DNA of 44,607 nt from Chloromonas sp. AAM2 (taxonomy: Eukaryota; Chlorophyta; Chlorophyceae; Chlamydomonadales; Chlamydomonadaceae), in assembly GCA_004335635.1 (NCBI GenBank), contig QAXH01005368.1:20568-65174 (forward strand), written 5' to 3'. Under the pieces are notes generated by a model. The model had not been told where the DNA came from and did no database searches. It worked only from the letters and a program-made list of their open reading frames with translations. A program made the position numbers and the translations under genes. The first letter of the stretch is position 1. Each line of letters opens with the position of its first letter. Positions 1 through 12,307 of this stretch are shown here, piece by piece.

Positions 1-66
1 GTTCAAGATGTGTTCAAGATGTGTTCAAGATGTGTTCAAGATGTGTTCAAGATGTGTTCAAGATGT
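1..66. repeat. 11-bp tandem repeat, six copies
   Basis: The first 66 bases are six perfect or near-perfect copies of the unit gttcaagatgt. It lies in the intron just upstream of the first visible SLU7 exon (exon starts at 109) and may continue to the left of the window. The unit is 11 bp, so it does not keep a reading frame, which fits non-coding sequence. Confidence 0.9.
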
Positions 67-108
67 GTGGGATAACCAAGATGCTTCTCCTCCGCCCCTT
101 GTTCTCAG

Positions 109-2585
109 ATCCATGCGAGAAGACCCCACCCCCGACAAGCCTGCCAGCGAGAAGATGTTTGCGGGCGACAACTTTGTGCGCAAGACGGGCGACTACCTTG
201 CCTGGCAGCAGCTGCAGCTGCACTCGCTGGAGTCAAACGACAAGGGAGTGGATATCAACGCAGTAGTGAGTGGCATGGCAGGGAAAGGGAGGGTGAAGGC
301 GGCGCGTGGGTGCATGTACGTTTGTTCAGAGTGTGGGGGCATGTGCATGGCGAGCAGGGGGAATATGGGCAGAAGGGGGTACCTCTGCGCTAAGTAGCTG
401 GCAGAGGTGCTTGGGAGCTTTTGAGGCTGAGTACCCCTGGCCTCTCAGCCATGGCATGGGTCAGCTCAGGAGGTTACAGGAACAGAGTATCCCTCATGGG
501 TGCTCTAGACATCGCGGTTGCATGCCCAAATGTTCTGACGTTCCGCCTGGCACGTCTAAGGCATCACTAGCCTTGGTTGCTGCTTGCCAGTGTCAGCAAG
601 CGCAACACTATGTTGACATTGGGTCTGGACACTTGGTTCTGTCGTCCACAAATGCATGCCAGTCTCAGCAGGGTACCGTATCTCACAGCGTGTCGCAAGG
701 CTCCCACTCACCGTACGTAACAAGCATGATGGTGTTCTAGCATCGGCTTATTTCCATGGGCTTTGCTGGCTTGCAAGTTTCACAAAGATTCCATCGGCCA
801 TGCATAACAAGCTTACGTTGCAATTTGTGTGCTCAGGCCAACCCCTCCCTTGCCGAGGAGCTCTACCGTCAGTTCAAGGCCAAGAAGGATAGCCTGCACC
901 AGGCCACCAAGGAGGACGTGATGGCCAAGTACGGCAGCGCAGCGGAGAAACCACCCGAGGACCTGGCGCTGCTGGGAGGCACGGAGAAGTATGTGGAGTA
1001 CGACCGCATGGGCAGAGTGGTCAAGGGACAGGTGGGACGCATGGGCAGCATGGTATGGCTGCCTGTCTGTGTGTGTATGCCTGGCTGGCGTGCATGCTTG
1101 CATGCTTGCTTATGTGGTCTTGTGAGGCGTCTTGATTGCTTGTTACGCAGCTTGTATGTAGTAAAGCATGGGGCATCGGACTTCAGGTTGCTGAGCAGAG
1201 ACTCCCCAAGCTTCGTTGAGGACAGACAGACCAAAAGCGGGCAATTGGTGACCTAGATTCGGCAAAGCAGGAGAAATACTGGGGTCCAGCGGCAGCAGTT
1301 TTGTTATGAAAGTCCTCTGTTTTCCTTGAAATAGGACAGCAGTTTCGGTAGGACTTGTCACTCTGCCCCTCATCCTTGTCCTGCTCTCATTTGTGTTCAT
1401 CAGGCAAACGCCTTAATACCCCTGGGCTGGGTTGAAGAGTCCCGCCCCTGTTGTTCTTGTGCCTCATAATATTTAGGTCCTGCGTACACTCCTGTTGCCT
1501 CAGGAGTCCAAGGCCCGCAGTCGTTACGATGAGGACCAGCTGATCAACAACCACACCTCCGTGTGGGGCTCCTGGTGGCGAGACGGGGCCTGGGGCTACG
1601 CGTGCTGCCACCAGTCAGTCAAGAACAGCTACTGTGTTGGCAAGGCGGGCGAGAAGGCAGCAGAGGACGTTGCCGCACAGATGATCGCAAACATGGAGGC
1701 AAAGGCGGCAGAAACCGATACGGCGTTGAAAAAGTGAGTGCTTGTTTAGACCTTGCGTTACCGGTGTGGTGGCAGGTGTGTGGCATGCCACCAGTGTCGT
1801 CAGCCAAACGCATGAGGTGGGAGCGGATTCGTGGCTATTGATAGCAACATACGCCGACTACAGGCGTGATCCACTGCTGTCATGTTGCAGTTGTGTGCTC
1901 TACAGAGCGCCATGGTTGTGGCCTGAAGAGCAGGCACTGCAGGCAGAGTTGGCTAACCCCTGCTGTGCGTGTTGTGGTGCATGTGCTACAGGCGCCGTGA
2001 AGAGAGTCAGCTCACGTGCCACAAGCCGCATGTGGACGTGTGGGGCGCGGAGACAGCAGACGTGCCTCTGGATGAGGAAAAGGTACGGAGCAGGCGGGCA
2101 TTTCGCGATGGACATGGGTCAGATGTTGTCGGAACAGGTCAGGGCTGCATTTTGTTGATGCCTAGCCATAGACTGTATGTTCTGAGGAGATCTGACCGCA
2201 GATCCTGACATCAACCCCAGGCCACTGCCAATGTGCAGACAAGTTTCAGCGCTCTAGCCTCTAGTTTTCATCGTCGCCGTGCGATTGTGATCACCATGCA
2301 TCTTGACCTTCTGGTTCGCGAGTATCATCATGCTGCCACTGAGGGTTTCTCCTTCCTTGCGCCACCAAACAGGTGAAGGCTGCGTTGTCCAAGCTTGAGA
2401 AGGCTGAGCGGGCGGCCCAGGACAACGAGGCGGCCAAGCGCAAGTACCACTCCTTAGAGGCCGCAGCTGAGCACGTGACACCCGAGGAGATGGAGGCCTG
2501 GCGCATCAAGCGCTCGAGGACAGACGACCCCATGCAGCAAGCACAGGCTGGGACCAAGGGGCCCGGCGGGTATGAAATGTTGTGA
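109..2585 (+). CDS. SLU7: Pre-mRNA splicing factor SLU7, C-terminal part (5' partial)
   Basis: SLU7 is a second-step splicing factor of the spliceosome that helps choose the 3' splice site; it acts in the nucleus. Five exons are visible: 109-265, 837-1031, 1504-1733, 1992-2082 and 2373-2585, with phases that join cleanly into 294 codons including the stop. Hallmarks are RSMREDP near the start of the visible part, the AGDN stretch, an EELYRQFK segment, the tryptophan- and cysteine-rich [19 protein letters not shown] block in exon 3, and the family's C-terminal [15 protein letters not shown]. The zinc knuckle and the N-terminal half lie outside the window. A TGTAA at 3058-3062 is a possible polyadenylation signal. 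The identification is firm; the first exon boundary is inferred from the acceptor ending at 108. Confidence 0.95.
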
Positions 2586-4299
2586 TTGCATGAGGGTCCG
2601 TGGCTTACTGGAACCTTCTTGTGGTCACGTGAGAGCTGCGCTTATCGTTGCAAGTTGTCCGAAAGCAAAACACTAGCTTATAGCCTTTGTGGCTGCAGTG
2701 CAATGTAGCTGCTGTGCTTAGTAGTGTTTGACCCCGGCTATCAGTTCAGCTTGGCTGAGATGCACTCATGGGGGGTCAACATACCAGTTTGACGCAGATA
2801 TTGCCGGTTGTTTCGGCAACGACAGAGTTACTGCACATGCACCAGACTGGAGACTTGTGTTGTGAGTTGTGACCTGGCCTAGCTTTGCGCGAGTTCGTAT
2901 GACTTGTGTGTCTGGCGACACTGCGGCGACAACATGTGACCGATGCACTTTGTACGGCCATCTATTAGCTTGCTGGCTTTCTTTCTGCTCTTTGCTTTGG
3001 AGGCATCGGGCGCTTACAGACAATACAGTTTGTTCACGTTGGTGTTTCAGTGAATGATGTAAGCAGGCTTGAAGTGTGTCCTGGTCTGCATTAATTACAT
3101 GGTCTGGCGTTGGATCACAACAAACGGTCAGGTCTTTGCAAAGGGGAAAACAAGATGTTTGTCAGTTCTGGGACAATTCCTGGGAGTACCACTGGAACCG
3201 CTCTCTGGTAATCTCCCACCACTCTCAGTGCCACTGTCCCAGTTTTGGCAGTCAACACGCCTACCAACACCAGCAACACATCCCGTGACATTTAACGCAG
3301 TGCACACAGACACCACAAAGTCCTGTAACTCTCAACAACATTAAAGACCTCATCACTGAGTCACAAGGAACTCGCTTGTGACGGCCATGATTGCACTGGA
3401 AAGGCGACCATACACAACCTCACTTTCACACGCGCCCAGAACTGGCAAACTTTTATTTTCCAGCTGAAAACACGTGTATTGCAGTGGTCGTGCATGTGCG
3501 TGCAGCAGCCAGTTCAGTGCTCAGAATCGCATCAAACCACTGTATGGGGCATCACTTGGAGCAATGTCTCCACAGGCACCTGCGCTCTTGTTGCAGTATG
3601 ACGTGGTGCAGTGCACTCGTGATGATGCCCACACCCGGGACAAGTACAGCAGTTTGGAAACCCAATCTGCTCCCGGTTGCTTGTTGTGTGGAGGCTGCTG
3701 ACGGCGCCATGCGGGAAACCGATCACCATTGTTGTAGTATGAAAGAGACGTCTCCGCCTCATGGCCTGTCAAGTCACGCACAGCTCCTCATGCTGCGTGA
3801 TGATTGCCAGCAGTCCTTCTGCCTGCACAAGTTGATCGCTAAAAGACACTGGGCACGCATGGCACAGAACATTGAGCACTCGCATGCCAGGCCATCTCAG
3901 CCACGCCCTTCCGCTGTTCTCCAGGATCACAGTACACGGACAGCCGGTCAAACTCAAGCAGCTCTCAGAACCCCATCATCCCACAGGCAAGGTACTGAAA
4001 GGAAACAGCAGGATTGGGTGACATGGGGTGCTCTGGTTTGCTTGCTCTGACACGTGTTGAAGGGCATGGAGTGGAGAGGCATGCTCCTGCAGCATACGCA
4101 CTAACAAACAACCACCATGGCAAACACTTGGGCTGGTCTCTTCAACTATTGTGGAGCAGTTGGGCTGGGCATTGCCGGGAAGTTTAGTCACCGACACGTG
4201 CCAACGGCAGGCCAACCTTTCACCTTTTGGCCCTTGCTTTGCCAGACTGCAGAGCTCTGCTGCTGCGGAGTTGTTTGTTAGACTGATGGACTAGGGCAG
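2586..4299. other. Intergenic stretch between SLU7 and the Raf-like kinase
   Basis: It holds the SLU7 3' region to about 3062, the TIR element at 3150-3462, and about 840 bp before the kinase start. Open frames here (for example 3391-4050) match no family I know, run across the element end, and lack splice-supported partners, so I call no gene. The kinase promoter should lie in the right-hand part; I see no clear TATA box. Confidence 0.6.
3150..3462. mobile_element. Short TIR element, copy 1
   Basis: The left end reads gatgtttgtcagttctggga and continues acaattcc (3154-3180). The right end carries ccagaactggcaaac at 3436-3450, its reverse complement. An internal block near 3236-3290 (gtcccagttttggcagtc and what follows) is also found inside copy 2 at about 19405-19465, so the two are relatives and not chance TIR matches. 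No transposase frame is visible, so it is non-autonomous. Exact ends and target duplication are not resolved. Confidence 0.7.
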
Positions 4300-7200
4300 A
4301 TGAAGTGGCCGGTCGCTCGGCATGGACACAGGAGGCAACAGTCCGCAGACGAGGACGACCCATCTGGCGGGCCAGCGGAGGCATCGTCTGGAGGCAGTCG
4401 CGGCAATGCAGCAGATAGCACGCCCCGGCCAGGGCCTGCCAATCCTGCGCAGGCAACTGCTCAGGCAACGCCGAACGCATCACAGCCCATAGGGCCATAT
4501 GCGCTACCACCTAGGGTCTACCCGAACCCACAATACGCGAATCAACAGTATCAAGCACCGTTGGCATACCAGCATCACGCAGCAGGGCCACCATGGCCTC
4601 CTCAGGCCGCAGGCTCCACAATGGGCGCTTACCCTGGAGCTATGCGGCCCGGCATGGCATACGATCCAGCACAAGCGCACGAAGAGTACATGATGTCGCT
4701 TGCGATGGCAGCCAGTGTCAACGATTACCACAAGCAGCAGCAACGAGTCGCTGAACGACGAGAGCAGCAGCAACAGCAACAGCAACAAGAAGCGCAAAGC
4801 AGGCAGCGCCAGCAACAAGCGCAAGAGAACGAAAAGGCCAAGAAAGCTGCAGAGGCGCGCAGCAAGGCAGTTGAAGCCGCTGCTTCTTTGTCGCACAAGT
4901 ACTGGCAGACGGGTTGGTGAGTTCGTGCCAGACTTTGGTGGTTTATCTGGGTGTAGGGTTCCTGCTGGGCTTGGCCCTCGGCCAGGCTGTTAATCGCAGA
5001 AGTATTGACGCACATTTATTTCGTCTGCATGCAGTCTGGACTACAATGACAACGTTGTGGATGGGCTCTTCGAGGTTTTTGGGGATTTTCCAGAGGTGGA
5101 GGAACTGGTGGGGGCCAATAAGTTCCCCAGCATTGAGGCTTTGAGACGCGTGCAGACAGCTGAGGGCGACCAGCGGGAGGTGGGTCTTATGGCACAGCCC
5201 TAGCCCAGATCGCAAGGCCAGTCCATGATCCCCTAGCCAGTCATGTTCTGTTGATGTCCTGGCACTGCAGGTCGTGCTCATAGACCATGAGCAAGACAGC
5301 AACCTATGTGCGTTGGAAGAGCGGGCAGCAGAGGCTACTGCTGCAGTGGCACAGAAGGGCACCATTGCCAGGGTGCAGGTGAGGTCACGTTGATTGCCGC
5401 AGCAGCAGCGGACTGGAGCAGCATGGCGAGCAGACGGCTGTGTACACGCGGACGCACTGAGCCATTTACACACATGGCCTCATGCTGCATGCAGGCACTT
5501 GCCAGGGTCGTTGCCGAAAGGATGGGTGGCACGTACGATTGCAACGACACAGTCTCACACTTCTGGCAAGCCGCCAGCGACCACGAGAAGAAACTGCGCA
5601 AGTCAGTGCTGGCCATAGCTGCTGCTTTTGCTCAGCATATGAAGGGCAGCTGCATGCGCTGCACCGCTCAGTCGCCAGGGTGAAGTAGCAGCTGCAGCAC
5701 CAGCAGTTCATGTCTGCGGGAACATGCAGTCGGGCTTTTTTTGCACCGTTTTGGGTAACTGTAACGGAAGAACAGACGGCGGGATGCCACAGCCCACGGA
5801 TGGCGGCTGCTCTGATCAAGCATGCAGCACATCGCATTCATGGGGTGTTTCATCTGTGTGCTCAGGTCTGCTGTCATCTTGCTTGGCAATTTGCCTGTGG
5901 GAAGCACACGCCATCGGGCCCTGATGTTCAAGCTGCTGGCTGACTCCTTGGACATCAAATCCCTGGTTCGCAAGGGTGTTGGTGAAGATGGCTTCGATGA
6001 CGTGGCCATCAGCGTGGTGAAGGTGGACGGCAAGGTGAGAAGGGAGTGGGAAGCCGTGGGCCTGGAAAGGGAATGTGGAGAATGTGGGAATGTTAGGAAT
6101 GTGGAAGGGAATGGGAATGGGAACGGATGCGGAGCAGGGCCTGGAGGGAATCTGCTTGTAAACAGCGTTGCTAAGCAACTGAGAACATGAACAGCTGTGT
6201 CTGTGGACAGTGAGCTAGACGGATGTGCCGCCAAGCCTGTTGTCCGCATGTCCTGCAGTACTGCAGCCATGTTCAGAAAACTTACATGCAACGTCACTGG
6301 GCATGCCAACAGCATGCTGTGCTTACACAAACAGTGTTATGAACATGCTGGTCAAGCATGCCAGCTGCAGCATTTGCCACCGCAGCTGCAGACTGCCAGT
6401 CAGATCCGTTAATGGACAGCAGGGGCAGCCATGCTGGCAACAAGCAGCATGCCCACCCACTAGCTGGACCAGCAGGCTAAGTACAGAAAGGGAGATTACA
6501 CAGGCAGCTGCGAAAGCGACGTATGGCCATCATGTCACATGAAACGCTTTGGCAACAGTTGGGCTGAGTTGCTGCAACACTGGCCACTGGCATAGCTGCA
6601 ATGGCACAGGCATGTTTGAGCTCCAAAATTGTACAGGAGTTTGTGCTGGAATTGCAGATTTACATCTTTATTGAGTCATGCATGGTGCAGGAGTACGCGG
6701 TCGACCTTCTCAGCTCACCTGGAGAGCTAGGTTCCCCAACAAACTTCACGGCTCAGCACAACCTATTCACAAGTGAGGCTGAGCTGCAGATTTTCCTGGC
6801 TGCTTTGGCATTGAGTCCTGCATGTCTCAGAATGGCTCAGCCCCAATGTATGTCGTTGTAGAGTGAGTGACAACCATATCATGACGGTTTCTGTGCTATG
6901 TTGCAGAGTCCAAGAGTGGCCGGCGGGAAAAGGCCCCGCCCATTCCAGTGCTGCCGCCCCCACCTGGTCCCAGCCCGCTGGGCCTGCCTCAGCCCAGCCT
7001 GCAGCACAGCCGCAGCACTAATCAGAGTGACCGGCCCGGTGTGCACATGAATGGCCATGTGGTAGCGGCGGCAGCGGCGGCAGCAGAAGCCGCTGATTCA
7101 GCAGCAGTGGCTATGGCAGCAGCACAGCAGCAACAACAGCAGCTGCCGGTGAGGGTATGCATGGGCAGCAGGTGCAGCGCTCCATTGCGCTTGGCAGGAT

Positions 7201-10200
7201 TGTGTGCCAATTGGCAGGTGTATGGGAAGGTGATATGCGACACGATGAACCCTGGAGTGCTATGCAGTTACGGGCATGGGTAGTTGCAGTGACCAGTACC
7301 AGTGGGCATGGCAGGTGGACTAGTGATCGCTGCTGCAGGGTAATGCATGCAGGGTAATGATGCTGCTGTACGGCTTTATATGGCAGATGGTGTGCATTAG
7401 CTTTCACCAAATGCATGCCTTGATAGTGGTTTCAGGTCCTTGGACATGGGTGGTGGTGATGCTGTGCAGAAGGACAACAATCAGACACCCTTTGCCGCCT
7501 CTGGCCTTCCTGCTCTTGATGAGTCCGGTGGGGCTAGTGCCTGGGACCAGAACACATCAGCGCACCACCACCTGGCCGCGTCATTTGATGAGCTGGCAGC
7601 GCAGAGGGGAGGCAGCCACCCTCCACCCCTGCAGGTGAGTCTGGCATGGTGGTCAGGTTTGGTCAGCTTGACTGGAAAACAGGTGTTGGTGATCAGGCTT
7701 GGCACAGCAAGGTACTGTCCTGACCAGACTGTCATACGTGCATGTCAGCGGCCAGCATGAGTCAATCGCCAGGGGTAAACAAAAGATGGTGGCTTTGATA
7801 GTGAACGAAACGAACCATGTTTGCGCCAGCTGAGGCAACATGTTTGTGGCATTTGATACAGTCGAAATTCGCTGCATGATGCTCACCTGTTGGCTCATAC
7901 AGGACGGAGGGTCGGCCTCCTCTCCTGCCCACGTCCATCCTGGTCGGTGCATCAAGACACGGTCAGCCTCAAACCTCGGCAGCACAAGCGCCAACGGCAG
8001 CTGTCCAGTGCCAGACCTCATCCGCTTGGACTCAGGTCCCTTGCCTGACATCTCGGCAACTGGACAGGGCTCACTGCCACCAGTGAATGAGGTGTCAGTG
8101 TATGCACCAGGGTTGCAAGGGCCTGAGGCAGCCATTCCGCCCGCTGGCCCGCCTGCAGGATGGGTTGTGTTTAGCGGAGCGAGTGGCTCTGGGTCTGTGG
8201 CACAAGCCGCCGCAGCGTTAGAGTCAGCAGCTGCAGCAATGGGTGCCGTACGGGACTTGGCTGCAACAGCCGGTGCGCAGTCCCGCTCTGATCGTGTATC
8301 ATTCTCGGGCTCACAAGCTGGCCCTGTGATGCCACAGGAAGACGTTTCTCAGTCTGGTGGCGGCAGTGGGAACTACAGCAGTGCTGTAGCTAGCGGGACT
8401 GGAGGCGTGGGTATGTCTGCATTTGCTTCGCCAGCCGCAATGGCTACACTAGCTGGTGTGGTTGCAGACAACCAGCATGCAGTGGAGACCAGTCCTGCGG
8501 TTACCCCTACGGCAGGAACGCCAGCCGCCACATCTGCGGGATCACATGACAGGTCAACTCCACCCGTCAACCAGCTCAGACACCTAGTGCTGGAGCCTCC
8601 AGCGCAGCAAGGCTACATCCCATCATCAGCATCAACCGTTTACACCAATGGGGCAGCGGCGGGTTCAGGCGGCATGTCTGCAGGAAACCATGCAGCGCAG
8701 CCTATTCCACTACCCACAGGCTCCTTGCCTTTGCCAGCTGCTTTTGCCAACCAGCAACAACAGCAGCAGCACCAGCATCATGTACAATCTGCACATCATC
8801 ACCGGGCTTCGTTTAGCTCACAGAGCAGTGGTGGAACAACGAGTCCCCTTGCTCCTCAGTTTGCAGCCCATATGGCAGCCATGCAGCCACCGCTTGTGGC
8901 TCAGTACACTCCACAGTACACAGGCCATACCCCGGCCTTACAACCAGCACTGGCACCACACTACATTCTGCCACCACAGCCGCCTCAATACACAGGCCTA
9001 GCACAGCAGCAGCTGCAGCCTCCACTGGCACCTCAGTACACGCCACAGTACACAGGGCACTTGCCGCAATCACAAGTACCATTGGGAGCACAACTCGCGC
9101 CTGTTGGTCCGTGGCCACTGCAACCGGGCACCAGCGTCATGTACCCAGGATCACAATCTGCTGTAATGAGCACGCACTCGCAACCCAGTGCAGGCTTGAG
9201 TGCCCAGTTGGCAGGGCAATCCCCACCACCTGGGCAATTGTACAATCAGCGTCACGCAGCGTCTAATGGGTCAGTCTGGAATTCAGGCGGTTCCACGTCC
9301 TCAGCACTGGCGAGTAGTAGGGCCCCCATGGCAATGGCTGCCGGGGCTGGCCCAGCCGTCTCCTCCACAGGTCTGTCGCGTGACACGTCAAGTGCTGCAT
9401 CTAGCTTTAACCAAGGCCAGACACCCACGACCAACCAATCAGCGGGTGGCGGACCGCAAGCAAGGCCGGAACCGTTTGCCGATCTCTCACCCTTCCTCGG
9501 CTCTGCGGCCTCCGCCGCCCCGTCTGCCTCACCAGGCGGATTGCACCACAGCACGTCGAGCAGTATGCTGTGTGGGCCGAGCATGGTTCGGCGGCCCTCC
9601 GCAGCGAACCTGCAGCTAGCCATACCCTTCCCAGCTGGCAATGCAGCGACAGATGGCGTGATTTCACACAGCGATGATGGCACGGCGCCTCAGGCTGGTG
9701 CTGGGGACACAAGCCCGACCAAAACCATGAATAAAGGCGGGAGGCAGCCAGTGCAGGGCAGCAGCTCAAATGCATGGTTGCAATGGGGCGCAGATGGTGT
9801 CATAGCAGCAGCCAGACCTGGCATGTACATTCCAGCAGCTAACGGCATACCGTTTGGTGGTGCGATGCACTATGCCACCACCCATGTGCCTCCAGGCGGA
9901 ATGTACACAGCGCAAGGGGTCTTCTTGCAGCAGGGGGCGGGCGGGCAGTTTGTCTCTCCAGCCCTCCCGGCAACACAGCCGGCTTGGGTACCAGGCATGC
10001 CCATGCCTGGGTTTGGCGGGCCAAGCAATGGAGCCACCACAGGCCTGCAGTCCGCAGTCAAACCAACAGTAGCTGCACGCAACAATGGTGCCAGTAGCAC
10101 GCTCGCTGGGCAGCTCAATGCCGACTTACAGGTGTGTGGACGTGCATGCTCGTTTGAGCATGTTGCCAAAAGCTGAGATTGCAGCCAGTCATCAACACTA

Positions 10201-12307
10201 GCCAGGGTCCCATGCTGTGACCAGTAGGTAGGATGCATGATGGCTGATGTGGACATGTGACTCTGCTGCAAACCCTGGGCACACCGCACAGTGATTCGGT
10301 ACGCTGATGCACCTCACAGCGTTCGGTTCATACTGTTCATGTCCGAGTCTCTGTGGTGCATGGCGTCAACTGTTTGTGCAGATGTCCAGCAATTTTTGGG
10401 AGATTGACCCCAGTGAACTGGACTATGGCGTTGGGCAGCGGCTGGGCGTGGGCTCGTATGGAGGTAAGCGCCAGACAGACAGACAGACAGGCGGAACCGC
10501 GGCGTGACAATTCTTCAAGGGCAACAATGTTTACTTCAAATGCCGCGCTGCTGGCGTAAGCTGCACTTGCAGCCCTGCTGTAATCGCATCAGACACTTTC
10601 ATAATCAATGTTCAATGCAAGACCTGGCTTGTGGTTCTTGCATCTAAGGAAAATATTGGTTTCTGTTATTGACAAGTGACGTGCATGCAAGACCTGGAAA
10701 GCTCGTAAATGGGTTCGGCGTACAAAGCAAACTCAGACTTGTCCGGTCCATTGCTTCCCCTATGCAGAGGTCTTTAAGGGTACGTGGCGCAAGACCGAGG
10801 TCGCCATCAAGCGCTTCCTGGAGCAGAACCTGTCCGCCCTGGTGCTGAGAGACTTCAAAGCCGAGGTGTCAATTATGAGCCGCCTCAGGCACCCCAACGT
10901 GGTGCTGTTTCTTGGTGCAGTGGTGCAGCCGCCCCAGCTGGCCATCATCACGGAGTTCATGCCACGTGGGTCACTCTTCCGACTGCTGCACCGCGGCAGA
11001 GGTGTGGATGTGGAGCCCAAGCGCCGCCTCCTCATGGCCATGGATATCGCCAAGGGTCTGAACTACCTGCACAGCTGTAAGCCCATGATCGTACACCGGG
11101 ACTTGAAGAGCCCCAACCTGTGAGTTGCTTCTGGCCCACTTGCATTCTGTGGAATCGTGATTGGTGCACAAGCTGCTGCATGCAGGACTAGCATCTGTGT
11201 GAAGTGGTGTGCCAGTACTGTGGGCTTGCTAATCGTTTCCTAATCCCTTGTAGGTCTGATTCAAATGCAGGCATTGCCCGCGTCTAGAAAAGCCCCACAT
11301 CTGCACTCGCAACTTGTGGCGTGTCAGCCACTATAAGCAACTGGGCATTGCTGCAGCTATGACAAAGTTGGTACAGGAACTACTCAGTCTGTGGTATCAT
11401 CGGTCAGCGCAATATTGATGATTGGAGTTCTTATGACGTGGCTCCTGGCATGCACATGCAGACTGGTTGATCGGGACTGGACGGTCAAGGTGTGCGATTT
11501 TGGGCTCAGCCAGGTCAAGAACGCAGCCTTCCTCACGTCCAAGAGCCAAACAGGCACACCTGGTGGGTGACAGACACACTAGCAGAAGAATGAAGGCATT
11601 AGTTCACTCGCCACACTTTAATGCACACGTGCCAGCCATTCATCCTTGCCTTGAAGAGCTCTTGTTTCCTTGCCTTTCACTTTTACTGATGGTATATGCG
11701 AGCCAAATGGGGACATGGATGAGCTATGGATGATTGCGTCACTTAGATATTGTAACATATAATGTATGTGAGCGTCACTGCTTTGATGTCGTGACCTGTA
11801 ATGTTCTCGTGCTGCAGAGTGGATGGCACCTGAGGTTTTGCGGAATGAGGAATGTGACGAGAAGAGTGATGTGTTCAGTTTTGGCGTCATTTTGTGGGAG
11901 TTGGCGACAGGCGATGAACCGTGGTCCAGGCAAGTGGCATTTGTGGCAGTGCAGCCTATGCGCAACAAACGTTTTGCCTGTCTCATGTCTTCAAATGTTT
12001 GCAGCAGTACTTAGCTGCCATACAGCTGTTGCAACGTCTGCTTGCACCACTGCAACATTGCATGATGTCTGCGCTTTGTGTGTGCAGGATGAATCCTATG
12101 CAAGTGGTAGGCGCCGTCGGTTTCAATCGCCAGCGCTTGGAGATCCCAGATGACATCCTTCCGGAGGTGTCCGCCCTGATTGAGGATTGTTGGAAAGAGC
12201 GGCCGGCGGAGCGACCAGGGTTTGATGAGGTCCTTAGCCGTCTGTCCGAACTGCAGGCCATCACACCGTCCCTGGGTTGTGCTGCACACAGGGCGCGCAT
12301 GGAGTAA
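4300..12307 (+). CDS. Raf-like MAPKKK with EDR1/CTR1 domain and C-terminal kinase
   Basis: A plant-type Raf-like protein kinase, cytosolic by inference. Fourteen exons: 4300-4916, 5035-5179, 5271-5378, 5495-5601, 5866-6034, 6691-6772, 6907-7171, 7436-7634, 7903-10131, 10382-10463, 10768-11119, 11462-11562, 11818-11929 and 12088-12307; 1595 residues. Residues about 196-400 form the EDR1 domain ([32 protein letters not shown]). Residues about 410-1305 are a low-complexity linker rich in Ala, Gln, Ser and Pro. The kinase has GVGSYGEV, Lys1349, HRDLKSPN (His1444-Asn1451), DFG (1464-1466) and APE (1489-1491), so it should be catalytically active. Start: first ATG after an in-frame TAG. Intron 13 has a GC donor. 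The 7171 donor is chosen to keep phase with 7436 and is the weakest junction. Land-plant relatives act in ethylene or defence signalling; the role here is unknown. Confidence 0.93.
4762..4830 (+). repeat. CAG/CAA repeat coding a polyglutamine run
   Basis: Inside exon 1 of the Raf-like kinase, a mixed CAG/CAA repeat codes about eight glutamines and then more Gln-rich sequence up to about 4830. The mixed codons suggest the amino acid run is kept rather than being a fresh pure trinucleotide expansion. Confidence 0.8.
8880..9075 (+). repeat. Degenerate coding repeat in the kinase linker
   Basis: Exon 9 of the Raf-like kinase codes repeated copies of a [19 protein letters not shown] unit ([10 protein letters not shown], then [14 protein letters not shown], then [11 protein letters not shown]). 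DNA copies share tcagtacac.ccacagtacacagg. It is a Tyr/Pro/Gln repeat within a disordered linker; function unknown. Confidence 0.75.
11930..12087 (+). other. GC-AG intron in the Raf-like kinase
   Basis: Exon 13 must end at 11929 so that AG plus the G at 12088 makes the Arg codon before MNPMQVV. The donor is then AG|GCAAGT, the classic strong form of a GC donor. The nearest GT (caa|gtggca at 11934) would break the frame. Confidence 0.85.

Noticed and set aside
3391..4050. 219-codon open frame (+)
   Set aside because: It starts inside TIR element copy 1, reads through its end, and has an irregular Cys/His/Ser-rich make-up with no family match.
6848..6907. Donor GTATGT at 6848 for kinase exon 6
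   Set aside because: Joining it to 6907 makes an in-frame TAG. The GTGAGG donor at 6773 keeps frame and is used instead.
8648..9001. 117-codon open frame (+) in another frame of the kinase linker
   Set aside because: A shadow of the low-complexity exon 9; the 743-codon frame is continuous and in phase with exons on both sides.
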